Shown piece after piece: positions 10,765 to 18,346 of a stretch of DNA of 20,789 nucleotides (within the stretch, counting starts at the first letter, position 1; each line of letters opens with the position of its first letter). The position numbers and the translations under genes were made by a program. The notes under the pieces were generated by a model. The model was not told the origin of the DNA. It did no database searches and saw only the letters and a list, made by a program, of their open reading frames with translations. The stretch is from a virus, in IMG/VR virus record IMGVR_UViG_3300030333_005240, positions 1 through 20,789 of that record. One strand, given 5' to 3'.

Positions 10765-13239
10765 ATGAGTAAGCATCAACAACTATTAGAATTCGTCTCT
10801 AATTGTCCTTCTGATTGGTCCACGTGCCCGATATATGCAAAGGGCGTGACTATGAAAGATGGAAAGGTAGCGAAGGGTAAGTCACCCTATGGAGAAGCTA
10901 TAAAGCCAGGTGCACATTGGTCCCCTTCAAGATCTGCCTTATTAATTGAAAGAGAGCCAGAAAATTTCAAAGCTTTTGGAGTATTCACAGGTGTTGCGAG
11001 TGGTGGTTTAACCATCTTCGATGTTGATTACAACCTCGGTGCAATTAAGAAAAAATGGGGCAAGGATTTAGAGAACGCTCCAACGATTACTTCTAATAAA
11101 AAGAACGCTGCAAAATATCTTTTTATTGTTCCTGAAGAAGACCGCTTAATTGTTAAAGGGATTTCACATGTAGCTGCTGATAAAGAAGGCTTTGAAGTTT
11201 TGTGGGGAAGGCAAGGTGTTTTATTTGGTGCTTATGGTGGACATGAACCAACTAAGACTCCTGAAGGGATATATAAATTTGAGGGAGATTTAAACAATAT
11301 TCCTGTTGCTCCAACTTGGTTGTTGGAGAGGATGAAAGAGCAGTACAGAAAAGAGAATGAGGATAGGCCAAAGAGAAGATTGAAAGATACTCGTTGGTCT
11401 AAACGAACCAAGGAAGAGAAGATCATTATTGCTGAGAATTGCTTGAGTGTGATTCCTCATAAGGGTGCTTACTCGGAAGAGTATTGGTGGCAGATCGGAG
11501 CGATGATTAATTCGGAGCTTCCTGGGGAAGAGGGTTTAAAAGTTTGGGAGAATTGGTCGAAGCAAGATCCTGAATATTCTTACTGCTGGTCTGTTGGTAA
11601 TCCTTGTGAACAGAAATGGAATAGGAGATGGAGGAGTGGTCCTGGTCTTGGCTTTGGAAGTCTTATTCAGTTGGCCGATGAGGTCGATCCAGAGAGAAAG
11701 AGATTTCAGAGAGACGATATATCAGCTTTAGTTGATGAGATAGAAGCTGTTGCTCAGAAATGGAAGCCTGAATATATCGGTGGTGAAGAATTAATTGCTA
11801 GGGGATTAGATCTTGAAGAAGAGATAGAAGATCCTGCTCTACTTGATCAGGCTAAAACTGTGCTCGCTATGGAGGCTGGACGGGCCAGAGAGGGAGCTGT
11901 AGCAATTGACAGGTTGATTGATGCACATTTGTCTTACAAGCGTAATGCAGGTGGAAAACCTAAAGATGTGGGAGATCTGGATGACACAGCGTTTGATTAT
12001 TTAATTCCTGGTTTGTTACCGAAGCCTTGGTTGCTTTTGATTCATGCAGACGGTGGTACTGGTAAATCTGCTATGTGTCAAACACTTTGTAAGCACATCA
12101 GTCAGGGAAGAGATTTCAATGTGCATGGAGGCATGGTGGATATATCGAAGGGAAAATGTCTTTGGTTGAATGGAGATCAAAGTGAAAGGATTACAAGAAG
12201 GCAGTTCAATTTGATTGGTGTTGATAGAGGTGTTGATGTAATTGGTGAATGGGATATGGCTTGGTATAGAAAGTTTTGCAAGATTCAAGGGGGCGGTCCA
12301 GGGAAGAAAGGAAGATATGACTTGATTGTTATTGACAGTCTTGATGGCTGTAATGACTCCAATCCTTATGAAGAGAACAGGAGAGAGTATGCACTTCCTT
12401 TAAAGAGATTGGCTAGAAGAAATGGTCAAGACTTTGGTGCTTGTTCAATTATTGTGATTCACCACAACAACAGGAATGGTGGATTTAGAGGAACATCTGC
12501 AATTAAGGCTGCTGTAGATGAAACATGGAATATGCAGAAAGTGAGTAAAAAAGAGTTAGCTGAAATGGCAGCTCCCTTCAATAGCAGACTCGTAACTGTA
12601 GAGAAGTCAAGAGATGACAGGGAAGGACAAAGGATGTTGTTTAGTTTGCTTCCTGATTACACATATATCATTGGTCCCGTTCCAGAAGGGAAGGATACTC
12701 AGAAGGACAACACTCCTAATCAGCACATGTTGGACATTCTTCAGTTGATGAGGGAGGAGAGAGTTCCTTGGTCTGCGGATTTATTAACTGATCACGAAAA
12801 AGTTGGGGGTATGCACAGAAAACGTGCCATCAGATATAGCCTCTCGAAGTTGCTTGCTCAGAAGTTAATTGTTAAGTGTGACGCACCAGAAAATATATCT
12901 TTTAAAGGTCGTCCACCTGCTTTTTATATGGCTCTTGGTACGAACCTAAAAACCTTCAGAAAAAGGGCAGTTTCCTTAACGCCCGATAATAAGTGTGTAT
13001 TAACTCAAACCTCTTCTACTGGAACGGATCTTATTGACAAAACGGAATTGTCAAAAGTCCATTTTGTCAAAAGTCCTGGCTCGGATACTGTGGAGGCAAA
13101 TACTTTTGACAAAAATACTTTTGACAAAACACCGATTGTCAATAAGAACGCTTCCGCTGCAAGGGAAAAGAGTTTTGACGCTCCCACACACAGACATAGG
13201 GAAAATGCACAAAAGTTCTGGAACGATCCAAAACCATGA
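10765..13239 (+). CDS. Bifunctional primase-polymerase / replicative helicase
   Basis: An 824-aa protein from ATG 10765; a TTG three codons upstream is possible. Order: an archaeo-eukaryotic primase (prim-pol) domain (about 1-200) with catalytic D86-V-D88 in GLTIFDVDYN; a PriCT-like helical domain (about 220-315; YWWQIGAMINSELPGEEGLKVW, WRSGPGLGFGSLIQLAD); a RecA-like helicase/ATPase (about 410-630) with Walker A GGTGKS (430-435), Walker B LIVIDS (D524) and a later IVIHHNNRNGGFRGTSA; a winged-helix-like part (about 650-715, MHRKRAIRYSLSKLLAQKLI); and a low-complexity tail. It would unwind the fork and lay primers for the polymerase in the same operon. The tail (about 755-805) has FDKNTFDK-type repeats created by the DNA repeats at 13034-13143. 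It overlaps the next gene by ATGA. Confidence 0.92.
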   Translation: MSKHQQLLEFVSNCPSDWSTCPIYAKGVTMKDGKVAKGKSPYGEAIKPGAHWSPSRSALLIEREPENFKAFGVFTGVASGGLTIFDVDYNLGAIKKKWGKDLENAPTITSNKKNAAKYLFIVPEEDRLIVKGISHVAADKEGFEVLWGRQGVLFGAYGGHEPTKTPEGIYKFEGDLNNIPVAPTWLLERMKEQYRKENEDRPKRRLKDTRWSKRTKEEKIIIAENCLSVIPHKGAYSEEYWWQIGAMINSELPGEEGLKVWENWSKQDPEYSYCWSVGNPCEQKWNRRWRSGPGLGFGSLIQLADEVDPERKRFQRDDISALVDEIEAVAQKWKPEYIGGEELIARGLDLEEEIEDPALLDQAKTVLAMEAGRAREGAVAIDRLIDAHLSYKRNAGGKPKDVGDLDDTAFDYLIPGLLPKPWLLLIHADGGTGKSAMCQTLCKHISQGRDFNVHGGMVDISKGKCLWLNGDQSERITRRQFNLIGVDRGVDVIGEWDMAWYRKFCKIQGGGPGKKGRYDLIVIDSLDGCNDSNPYEENRREYALPLKRLARRNGQDFGACSIIVIHHNNRNGGFRGTSAIKAAVDETWNMQKVSKKELAEMAAPFNSRLVTVEKSRDDREGQRMLFSLLPDYTYIIGPVPEGKDTQKDNTPNQHMLDILQLMREERVPWSADLLTDHEKVGGMHRKRAIRYSLSKLLAQKLIVKCDAPENISFKGRPPAFYMALGTNLKTFRKRAVSLTPDNKCVLTQTSSTGTDLIDKTELSKVHFVKSPGSDTVEANTFDKNTFDKTPIVNKNASAAREKSFDAPTHRHRENAQKFWNDPKP
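13034..13143 (+). repeat. TTTTGWCAAAA dyad repeat cluster
   Basis: Six related elements in 110 bp: TTGACAAAA (13034-13042), TTGTCAAAAG (13048-13057), TTTTGTCAAAAG (13062-13073), CTTTTGACAAAA (13103-13114 and 13118-13129) and ATTGTCAAT (13135-13143). Each is a near-palindrome around TTGWCAA, and they occur in both orientations. They fall in the tail codons of the helicase-primase gene, where the protein is low complexity. Confidence 0.8.
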
Positions 13240-13487
13240 TTAAGTTTCCTGTTCGCCTTGCTATTTACCAAATTCGATACACAGAAGCTCTTGCTTGTGT
13301 TCGGTACACCTCTTATGGGGAAGATGGGATTGTAAATGGAGTGGACGTTATTGACTACGGTTTTGGTGAGCAGGAATTAATGGAAACGGATACGACTGCT
13401 GCGATTGAGATGGGTATGGATGTGTCGATAATCACATCTCAAGATATCAATATGTTTCCAAAGCTTGCCGAATATACCCAAGGCTAA
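13236..13487 (+). CDS. Hypothetical protein (83 aa)
   Basis: Starts at ATG 13236 inside the stop of the helicase-primase gene (ATGA), so it is translationally coupled. The protein starts with beta-type segments (FPVRLAIYQIRYTEALACVR) and then turns acidic (GFGEQELMETDTTAAIEMG). Unrecognised; no motif or Cys pair. About 60 bp separate it from the next start, the only sizeable gap in this operon. Confidence 0.7.
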   Translation: MIKFPVRLAIYQIRYTEALACVRYTSYGEDGIVNGVDVIDYGFGEQELMETDTTAAIEMGMDVSIITSQDINMFPKLAEYTQG

Positions 13488-13495
13488 TATTTGTG

Positions 13496-13547
13496 CTACA
13501 GTAGTGGAGTAAACATTCAGGGGCGGTATCCATTCCGTTACACCCAA
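13496..13547 (+). other. Leader region before the zinc-finger gene
   Basis: This gap holds a 9-bp palindrome CTACAGTAG (13496-13504) and a GC-richer block from TTCAGGGGCGG (13517-13527) to ACACCC (13540-13545) right before the ATG. GGG near the start can pair with the CCC at the end, and GTA with TAC inside it. No Shine-Dalgarno lies at normal distance from ATG 13548. It could be a structured leader or simply the extended N-terminus of the next protein, as the frame is open back to 13491. Confidence 0.3.
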
Positions 13548-13751
13548 ATGAAACTAAAAAAGACTAGAAAAGAACGTTCTTGCCATACATGCAAGAAAAA
13601 GATTTTCAAAGGTGAAAGTTATGGACAAAAATCTATAACTCTAGGATCAAAGAAAGATGGAATGACAGACTCTTTTGATAGAGACAAAGAAGCCTTTGTA
13701 ATACATCAAATGAGAGTAAGTGTTTCTGTATGCCAGGAGTGTGCAGTATGA
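13548..13751 (+). CDS. Small zinc-binding protein (CxxC...CxxC)
   Basis: 67 aa from ATG 13548. The frame is open 19 codons further upstream, but the preceding sequence looks like a leader. Two cysteine pairs, CHTC (residues 12-15) and CQEC (62-65), bracket a basic and beta-rich middle (KIFKGESYGQKSITLGSKKD), as in a four-Cys zinc ribbon. It probably binds nucleic acid or protein. It overlaps the next gene by ATGA and sits in the replication operon. The exact family is not recognised. Confidence 0.7.
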   Translation: MKLKKTRKERSCHTCKKKIFKGESYGQKSITLGSKKDGMTDSFDRDKEAFVIHQMRVSVSVCQECAV

Positions 13752-13912
13752 ATAAATTTACTTCCGAAGAATTAGATCTTCTTTATAACTTAGTTCGTGA
13801 TCAACATGACGACGTTATGAGAGGAGATTGGGATGCAGTAAAAGATGAAATATCTGAACTGCACTTAATCATGCACAAGATACTTAAGTTTCAAAAAGGA
13901 GCAAATATATAA
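13748..13912 (+). CDS. Small helical protein (54 aa)
   Basis: Start ATG 13748, overlapping the stop of the zinc-finger gene (ATGA), with a CAGGAG Shine-Dalgarno about 9 bp upstream. Two helices: TSEELDLLYNLVRDQHDDV and KDEISELHLIMHKILKF, acidic in the first half and basic at the end. Unrecognised. Its own TAA overlaps the next ATG. Confidence 0.75.
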   Translation: MNKFTSEELDLLYNLVRDQHDDVMRGDWDAVKDEISELHLIMHKILKFQKGANI

Positions 13913-14166
13913 TGGAAAGATCTGAACTTAATGCCATTAAATACGCACTCAAAGTATTAACAAGAGTGCAGACGAGAGAAGATAGACGGGATATGATGGA
14001 TGCCCATTTAAACTCTGAAATGAGGGACAATTTGGAAGAAGCCATCGAATACTTGGAGCGTATTGATGATTACGATCCAACGCCTGTTCACACACCTGGA
14101 ACAATTACAGCTAAAAAGTACGATGATTATCTTTTTGGTGACTGCGAAGCGGAGGATCTCAAATGA
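13912..14166 (+). CDS. Hypothetical protein (84 aa)
   Basis: Starts in a TAATG overlap. The first 55 residues are helical and charged (NAIKYALKVLTRVQTREDRR, RDNLEEAIEYLERID); the rest is Pro/Thr-rich and then acidic (TITAKKYDDYLFGDCEAED). Unrecognised. The next gene starts within its last codons (ATGA). Confidence 0.75.
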   Translation: MERSELNAIKYALKVLTRVQTREDRRDMMDAHLNSEMRDNLEEAIEYLERIDDYDPTPVHTPGTITAKKYDDYLFGDCEAEDLK

Positions 14167-14888
14167 TTGAATTTAATCAAAGAGAGATGTTAACTAAGCG
14201 ATCTGTGCTTAGTTTCGCTGGCTCTGAGATTGACGCTGTAAAGGAAGAAGATGGCATTATATATGTTGTCTTTAAGGAAGAAAATAGTGAACTACAACAG
14301 CTTGACATATGGGTTGTTCAGTTAACTAAAGATCAGTTCTCCCAGGTAAGGAGAGAGGTAGACATTCAACCTATTTCTAATGAACAGTTAAAAGCTATTC
14401 ATGCGAAGGAGGATGAAAAAGAGAGGCAAAAGAAAGTAGCAGATCTTATACCTGTTGTTACACCAGAAGTTGAGGTAACTATCTCTACTCCTAGTGCACA
14501 AAGTAAAGTTGTTCTTCCTACAGAAAAGCAAGCTCCTCTTAACTGGAAAGATAAATCTTGTGAGCAAGAAGCTAGGAGAAGTCGTCAGAAATTAGACGAA
14601 CCTTTTGTTAGCAGTATGCTCCAACTTATCTTTAGATGGCACAGCAAAAATGATTATTCAAAGCATAGAAATGCTAATCATAGTTTGTCTCATTTACTAA
14701 AGAGAACTATTCCAGGTCAATTTAAATTACCTTTTGAAAATTGCAGGAGAATCTACTGTGCACAATCTTATGCAGAGTGGACAAATCCATACAAAAATAA
14801 CTGGAAAAGATTAGTAAAAGATCTAAAAGATAGAGGTTATCACGACGCAATTCCACCCTACTTATTAAAACATTATGGATCTAATTGA
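14163..14888 (+). CDS. Two-domain hypothetical protein (241 aa)
   Basis: Unrecognised. Residues 1-70 look like a small beta domain (SEIDAVKEEDGIIYVVFKEE, DIWVVQLTKDQFSQVR). A charged helix (about 78-93) and a Val/Thr/Pro-rich linker (VVTPEVEVTISTPSAQSK) follow. The C-terminal 110 residues are basic, with Trp, His and Arg (WHSKNDYSKHRNANHSLSHL, NNWKRLVKDLKDRGYHD), resembling a DNA-binding or small enzymatic domain, but I find no catalytic motif. It is the largest unnamed protein between helicase-primase and polymerase, so a replication accessory role is likely by position. It overlaps the neighbours on both sides. Confidence 0.75.
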   Translation: MIEFNQREMLTKRSVLSFAGSEIDAVKEEDGIIYVVFKEENSELQQLDIWVVQLTKDQFSQVRREVDIQPISNEQLKAIHAKEDEKERQKKVADLIPVVTPEVEVTISTPSAQSKVVLPTEKQAPLNWKDKSCEQEARRSRQKLDEPFVSSMLQLIFRWHSKNDYSKHRNANHSLSHLLKRTIPGQFKLPFENCRRIYCAQSYAEWTNPYKNNWKRLVKDLKDRGYHDAIPPYLLKHYGSN

Positions 14889-15114
14889 ACAGCTAGAAGT
14901 TCAAAGAGCACTATCAGATGCCTTTGATAAATTAAATACGAAAAAGGAAGCTATTTACAAACAGCACAACCTTAATCGTACTGAACATAGTGCTGAAGAA
15001 TCTCAAAAATCCTGGCAGTACTATGAAGGATATAGAGACGCAACAATGGCTCTCTTAGAACATTCAATCTCCCTCGGAAAACCCACTCAACTGGAGCTTA
15101 ACTTAAATGTCTAA
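14875..15114 (+). CDS. Helical hypothetical protein (79 aa)
   Basis: Overlaps the previous gene by 14 bp and the polymerase gene by 8 bp. It is almost all helix (MDLIEQLEVQRALSDAFDKL, YYEGYRDATMALLEHSISLG), with mixed charge. Unrecognised. The C-terminal QLELNLNV is a short hydrophobic tail that could dock a partner such as the polymerase encoded next, but this is only a suggestion from position. Confidence 0.7.
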   Translation: MDLIEQLEVQRALSDAFDKLNTKKEAIYKQHNLNRTEHSAEESQKSWQYYEGYRDATMALLEHSISLGKPTQLELNLNV

Positions 15115-16939
15115 ATACAAAGTGTACTACGGTATTGAGAACCTACATCTTCTTGATACCTGCATAACTATAGCGTTTGATACGGAAACGCTCCAGCTAC
15201 AACCAGAAAAGGGGAAGCTCAGGCTTCTTCAGATTGGTTGCAAAGAACGGAACACAATCATAGTGATTGATTGTTTTGAATTAGAGGAAAAGGACTGGAA
15301 GTATCTGGAACGATTTTTTGATACTCCTCGTTTTTGGATTGCCCATAATGCTGTGTTCGATATTGCTTGGCTTCAAGAGCACAACATTCACTTAAAAGGA
15401 ACGCTTCGATGCACGATGCTTGCGAATCGTTTACTTACAAATGGGATACCAGCTTTAAAACATGGATTAGATAGTGTTGTTAAAAGACACTTAGGTATTG
15501 AGTTGTCTAAGGAACAGCAGAAATCCGACTGGAGCGTACCTGAGCTAAGTGAAGAACAACTTGAGTATGCAGCCAAAGATGTTGAAGTTCTTTTGGAATT
15601 AGACAGAAAGCTGGAAGACAAGATCAACTATGGACAGCTTGATATTGCAGAAGAGTTAGAGGTTAGGACTATTCCTGCTCTTGCTCAGATGTGGAGAACA
15701 GGTCTTCCCTGGAACAAAAATGCATTAGAGCAGTGTCGCTCTGATTATGAATATGATGTGGAGCAACTTGGAAGAGAGTTTTTAATCAAATTAGATGAAG
15801 CTTTGCCTGAAGATCAGAAGCTTCCTAGAGATGGTGACGATGACATGGCTCCATTTAATTTACGAGCCAAGGATGAGGGTTCTATTCGGTTAGGGACTAA
15901 AAAATATAAGGGGTTTAATTTGAACAGTCCGAAGCAGTTGCTTGAAAAATTTACGGCTGTGTTAGGTGAGGAGCCTAGAGATTCCAATGGGAAAAAGAGT
16001 GCTTCAAGGCAAGCATTGAGAGGGTATGCAGCAGACCACGAAGTAATTCAAATTTACTTGCAATGGAAAAGGACAGAGAAGAGAAGGCAAATGGTGACTT
16101 CTATTCAGGAAAAGATGGATAGTGATGGATTTGTTCGAGCTTCATATATGCAGCTTGGGGCAGATACAGGTCGGATGAGTTGTATTAAGCCGAATAATCA
16201 GCAGATTCCTAGAGATGACTCTTTTAGGCAATGTGTTCAGGCTCCTGACGGTTGGGTGCTAGTAGATGCTGACTATGGGCAGATGGAATTAAGACTCGCT
16301 GCCGCATTAGCGGAAGACGAGAACATGATTTCTGTGTTTAAAGAAGGTGGTGATCTGCATGAGTACACAGCGCAAGCAATGGGTTGTGACAGGCAGGTAG
16401 CAAAATCCGCAAACTTTGGTTTGTTATATGGGGCAGGTGCAGATGGCTTGCGAAATTACGCAGGTGCTAGTGGCCTAACTATGACAAGAGATGAAGCTGC
16501 CAAGATACGCAATGACTGGCTTGGCACGTACCAGGGAGTTAGGGATTGGCAGAGGGAAAATGGGGAAGAAGCTGATCGTACACAGAAAAATGACAAGCCT
16601 TACATAAGGATTCCCGTGTCAAAAATGAGACGATTTCTTCCAGGTGATTTGAACAAGATTACGGTACGATGCAATACCCCAATACAGGGGGCAGGTGCAG
16701 CAATATTGAAGAAGGCTTTAGGGGAACTTTGGCCCTTGGTTAAAGAAGCAGGGGAAGACACCGTTCGTATTGCAGCAGCAATACATGACGAAATTCTCTT
16801 GTTGGTTAAGGAAGAGGAAGCGGAGAAATGGGCAGCAATATTAAAGGAGAAAATGGAAGAGGCAGAGGCTATCTGGCTCGGAGAAATACCTGCTTTAGCA
16901 GAGACATCTATTGGCAAAACATGGAGGGAGGTCCATTGA
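15107..16939 (+). CDS. polA: Family A DNA polymerase with 3'-5' exonuclease
   Basis: A 610-aa phage replicative polymerase. The proofreading domain is intact: Exo I D25-T-E27, Exo II HNAVFD (D85), Exo III Y154-x3-D158. The polymerase domain has motif A DADYGQMELR (D387/D389), motif B R429-x3-K433-x3-F437-GLLYG and motif C H560-D561-E562. Compared with the usual DYSQIELR, motif A has Gly for Ser. The residue matching E. coli Pol I position 762 is Phe (F437). The N-terminal 5'-nuclease domain of bacterial Pol I is absent, as in T7-type phage enzymes. With SSB, helicase-primase and the exonuclease it forms a self-contained replisome. It overlaps the genes on both sides. Confidence 0.96.
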   Translation: MSKYKVYYGIENLHLLDTCITIAFDTETLQLQPEKGKLRLLQIGCKERNTIIVIDCFELEEKDWKYLERFFDTPRFWIAHNAVFDIAWLQEHNIHLKGTLRCTMLANRLLTNGIPALKHGLDSVVKRHLGIELSKEQQKSDWSVPELSEEQLEYAAKDVEVLLELDRKLEDKINYGQLDIAEELEVRTIPALAQMWRTGLPWNKNALEQCRSDYEYDVEQLGREFLIKLDEALPEDQKLPRDGDDDMAPFNLRAKDEGSIRLGTKKYKGFNLNSPKQLLEKFTAVLGEEPRDSNGKKSASRQALRGYAADHEVIQIYLQWKRTEKRRQMVTSIQEKMDSDGFVRASYMQLGADTGRMSCIKPNNQQIPRDDSFRQCVQAPDGWVLVDADYGQMELRLAAALAEDENMISVFKEGGDLHEYTAQAMGCDRQVAKSANFGLLYGAGADGLRNYAGASGLTMTRDEAAKIRNDWLGTYQGVRDWQRENGEEADRTQKNDKPYIRIPVSKMRRFLPGDLNKITVRCNTPIQGAGAAILKKALGELWPLVKEAGEDTVRIAAAIHDEILLLVKEEEAEKWAAILKEKMEEAEAIWLGEIPALAETSIGKTWREVH

Positions 16940-17115
16940 TTTCAATTTTTCATACGGAATCTGGCTGGTGTTTACGCCAGCTAGAAGACGAGCTAGGCTA
17001 CTACAGCAGTCTGCCAGAGGTTATGGATGTCGCTTATTCAAAAGAGTGGCAGACAGATAATTATGGAGAGGTTGAACAAGGAGATTGTTCGAGCGACCAC
17101 GGGAGATCTCCATAG
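16936..17115 (+). CDS. Hypothetical protein (59 aa)
   Basis: The likely start is TTG 16936, overlapping the polymerase stop (TTGA), with a strong GGGAGGT Shine-Dalgarno at 16926-16932; ATG 16921 in the same frame is an alternative but lies within the Shine-Dalgarno region. The product (ISIFHTESGWCLRQLEDELG) has one central Trp-Cys and an acidic end. Unrecognised. It overlaps the next reading frame by about 90 bp, which leaves open which of the two is fully translated. Confidence 0.55.
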   Translation: MISIFHTESGWCLRQLEDELGYYSSLPEVMDVAYSKEWQTDNYGEVEQGDCSSDHGRSP

Positions 17116-17239
17116 AGCAGCAGACTTTCTAGAGGGAGCTAGGAAAATTCGTGCTGGTTCTAAAAGACAAAGGAACGCATCCAGGCAAGCTCATCGAACC
17201 GCTTATCTGAAAAAAGTCGATAATCCTATTTCGTGGTAG
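17027..17239 (+). CDS. Small very basic protein (70 aa)
   Basis: ATG 17027 has an AGAGG Shine-Dalgarno 6 bp upstream; ATG 17063 in frame would shorten it to 58 aa. The C-terminal half is rich in Arg/Lys (LEGARKIRAGSKRQRNASRQ), suggesting nucleic acid contact; the middle is a helix (MERLNKEIVRATTGDLHRAA). Unrecognised. It shares about 90 bp with the 59-aa frame upstream. Confidence 0.6.
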   Translation: MSLIQKSGRQIIMERLNKEIVRATTGDLHRAADFLEGARKIRAGSKRQRNASRQAHRTAYLKKVDNPISW

Positions 17240-17262
17240 AGTAGTACAACGACAATGTTGAA

Positions 17263-17559
17263 ATGGCTCTAAGACACGGAAACAAGACTTATCTTCAAAT
17301 TCTGCTCGATCCAAACAGAGCAAAACTTCTAATGGGTCAGGCAAAAGCGGAAAATATAAGGGCTACTGCTTGGGTACGAAACTTAATCTACAAGGAACTA
17401 GAGAAGCAATTACCTAGCTCTATCTACAAGGAGGCTTTAGCAGAAGACGAAGCTTCATGGAGAAAATCTATTCGCAAGAGAATAGAAGGCCGATTACCAA
17501 ACACTTCACCCCCAGAACAAAGTAACGATGACAGCAGCATCCACGACCCCGAAATTTAA
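17263..17559 (+). CDS. Ribbon-helix-helix-like DNA-binding protein
   Basis: A 98-aa protein. Residues 8-48 show the RHH pattern: a short strand (KTYLQILLDP), helix one (NRAKLLMGQAKAENI), a turn (RATA) and helix two (WVRNLIYKELEKQL), as in Arc/MetJ-type repressors where the strands of a dimer enter the DNA groove. A charged C-terminal part (about 55-98) is probably flexible. It is a candidate for the regulator of the dyads in this window, such as the 10668-10683 site. The sequence TACAAC lies 13 bp upstream, without a clear -35. Confidence 0.65.
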   Translation: MALRHGNKTYLQILLDPNRAKLLMGQAKAENIRATAWVRNLIYKELEKQLPSSIYKEALAEDEASWRKSIRKRIEGRLPNTSPPEQSNDDSSIHDPEI

Positions 17560-17749
17560 GGTCAATGACCAAGTAAATAAAAAGGTAAACTCAGGCGTTT
17601 ATCTATATGTAGGAGCTACGGCTGGAACGATCATAGAGGTCAAAACCAAGTACAACGTCAGAGGTCGAATCTGTTATTACTACGGTGTTAAATGGCCTGA
17701 TGGAAGACGATCAGAACATGCACAGCACATATTAGTTCCAGCTCCATAA
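17528..17749 (+). CDS. Small beta-barrel (SH3-like) protein
   Basis: 73 aa, overlapping the RHH gene by 32 bp. After a loose N-terminus it reads as alternating beta strands with Gly/Asn turns: FKVNDQVNKK, VYLYVGATAGTIIEVKTKY, RICYYYGVKWPDGR, HAQHILVP. This matches small SH3-like phage proteins in which a GxV/I...YxVxWxDG pattern recurs. Role unknown. Its TAA overlaps the next ATG. Confidence 0.65.
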   Translation: MTAASTTPKFKVNDQVNKKVNSGVYLYVGATAGTIIEVKTKYNVRGRICYYYGVKWPDGRRSEHAQHILVPAP

Positions 17750-17970
17750 TGGTTAATAAAATTCAAGCAGACTGTCCTAAGTGCAGTGTTACTAGGACTA
17801 GAGTTGTATGCACTAAACGTGCCCCTGATGGAGTCACCATTAGACGTAGAAGGTGTGTTATCTGCGATCACCGTTGGTACACGATCCAGTATCCTGAAAT
17901 TGCTGTTTCAAATACTGAAATAAAGTGGGTAGGAACTGGAAGTAACGCTAGATTTACACCGTCTGCATAG
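17749..17970 (+). CDS. NrdR-like zinc ribbon protein, ribbon only
   Basis: 73 aa. CPKC (9-12) and CVIC (36-39) flank TRTRVVCTKRAPDG and IRRRR, the order of the NrdR N-terminal zinc ribbon (CPxC...dg..IRRRReC..C..RfTT..). NrdR represses ribonucleotide reductase genes, but its ATP-cone domain is absent here: only about 30 residues follow the ribbon. It could act as a DNA-binding decoy or a small transcription factor. It is the last gene of the operon and ends 2 bp before the terminator. Confidence 0.7.
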   Translation: MVNKIQADCPKCSVTRTRVVCTKRAPDGVTIRRRRCVICDHRWYTIQYPEIAVSNTEIKWVGTGSNARFTPSA

Positions 17971-17972
17971 AC

Positions 17973-18020
17973 AACAAAACCTCTTGCACTGGGGATGAGG
18001 ATGCAAGAGGTCTTGTTTTT
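17973..18020 (+). terminator. Strong terminator of the replication operon
   Basis: AACAAAACCTCTTGCA (17973-17988) pairs with TGCAAGAGGTCTTGTT (18002-18017) over 16 bp with one mismatch, followed by Ts to 18020. It can also work leftward against the 98-aa gene's transcripts. Confidence 0.9.
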
Positions 18021-18049
18021 CGCAGCGGAGCATCATTTAGACTCCAAGG

Positions 18050-18346
18050 CTATTGTAGCTTTAATAATTTTTTAAGCAAATTGGGGCGTTTGTGCCCCTT
18101 TTCTTTTTTGCTTTTAACTATTTGTGAATGTAAATTAGCCATCCTGACTAAACACTCGGATATAAAAATAGTCTGTTGGTGATTGCGTCTTGCTATATCT
18201 TCTGCATACCTTCTTATACCTTCAATATCATCGGTAGCTCTGATGGTTCGTATTTCTTTTTCTAGTTGTAGCTCTTCTTCAAGGCTAGGAGGTTTGGCTA
18301 ACTCAAGAACAAAAGAAAGGTCAAGAGGAATTTCTGCTTCGCTCAT
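18050..18346 (-). CDS. Hypothetical charged helical protein (98 aa)
   Basis: Last gene of the leftward cluster. It is helical and highly charged: LSFVLELAKPPSLEEELQLE (about 10-29), IRRYAEDIARRNHQQ, and a Lys-rich end (KSKKEKGHKRPNLLKKLLKL). Unrecognised. It overlaps the previous small gene by 26 bp. Its last 20 codons contain the hairpin at 18083-18109, a plus-strand terminator, so codons and RNA structure share the same bases. No Shine-Dalgarno is obvious at the ATG 18346. Confidence 0.65.
   Translation of the reverse strand: MSEAEIPLDLSFVLELAKPPSLEEELQLEKEIRTIRATDDIEGIRRYAEDIARRNHQQTIFISECLVRMANLHSQIVKSKKEKGHKRPNLLKKLLKLQ
18083..18109 (+). terminator. Second rightward terminator
   Basis: GGGGC-gtttgt-GCCCC (18083-18098), 5-bp GC stem and 6-nt loop, followed by TTTTCTTTTTT. 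It backs up the terminator at 17973-18020 against rightward read-through and lies within the end of the leftward 98-aa gene. Confidence 0.75.

Noticed and set aside
18051-18057. CTACAAT on the minus strand as a promoter
   Set aside because: It lies at the end of the leftward 98-aa gene and would only drive transcription into the operon terminator; no gene follows.
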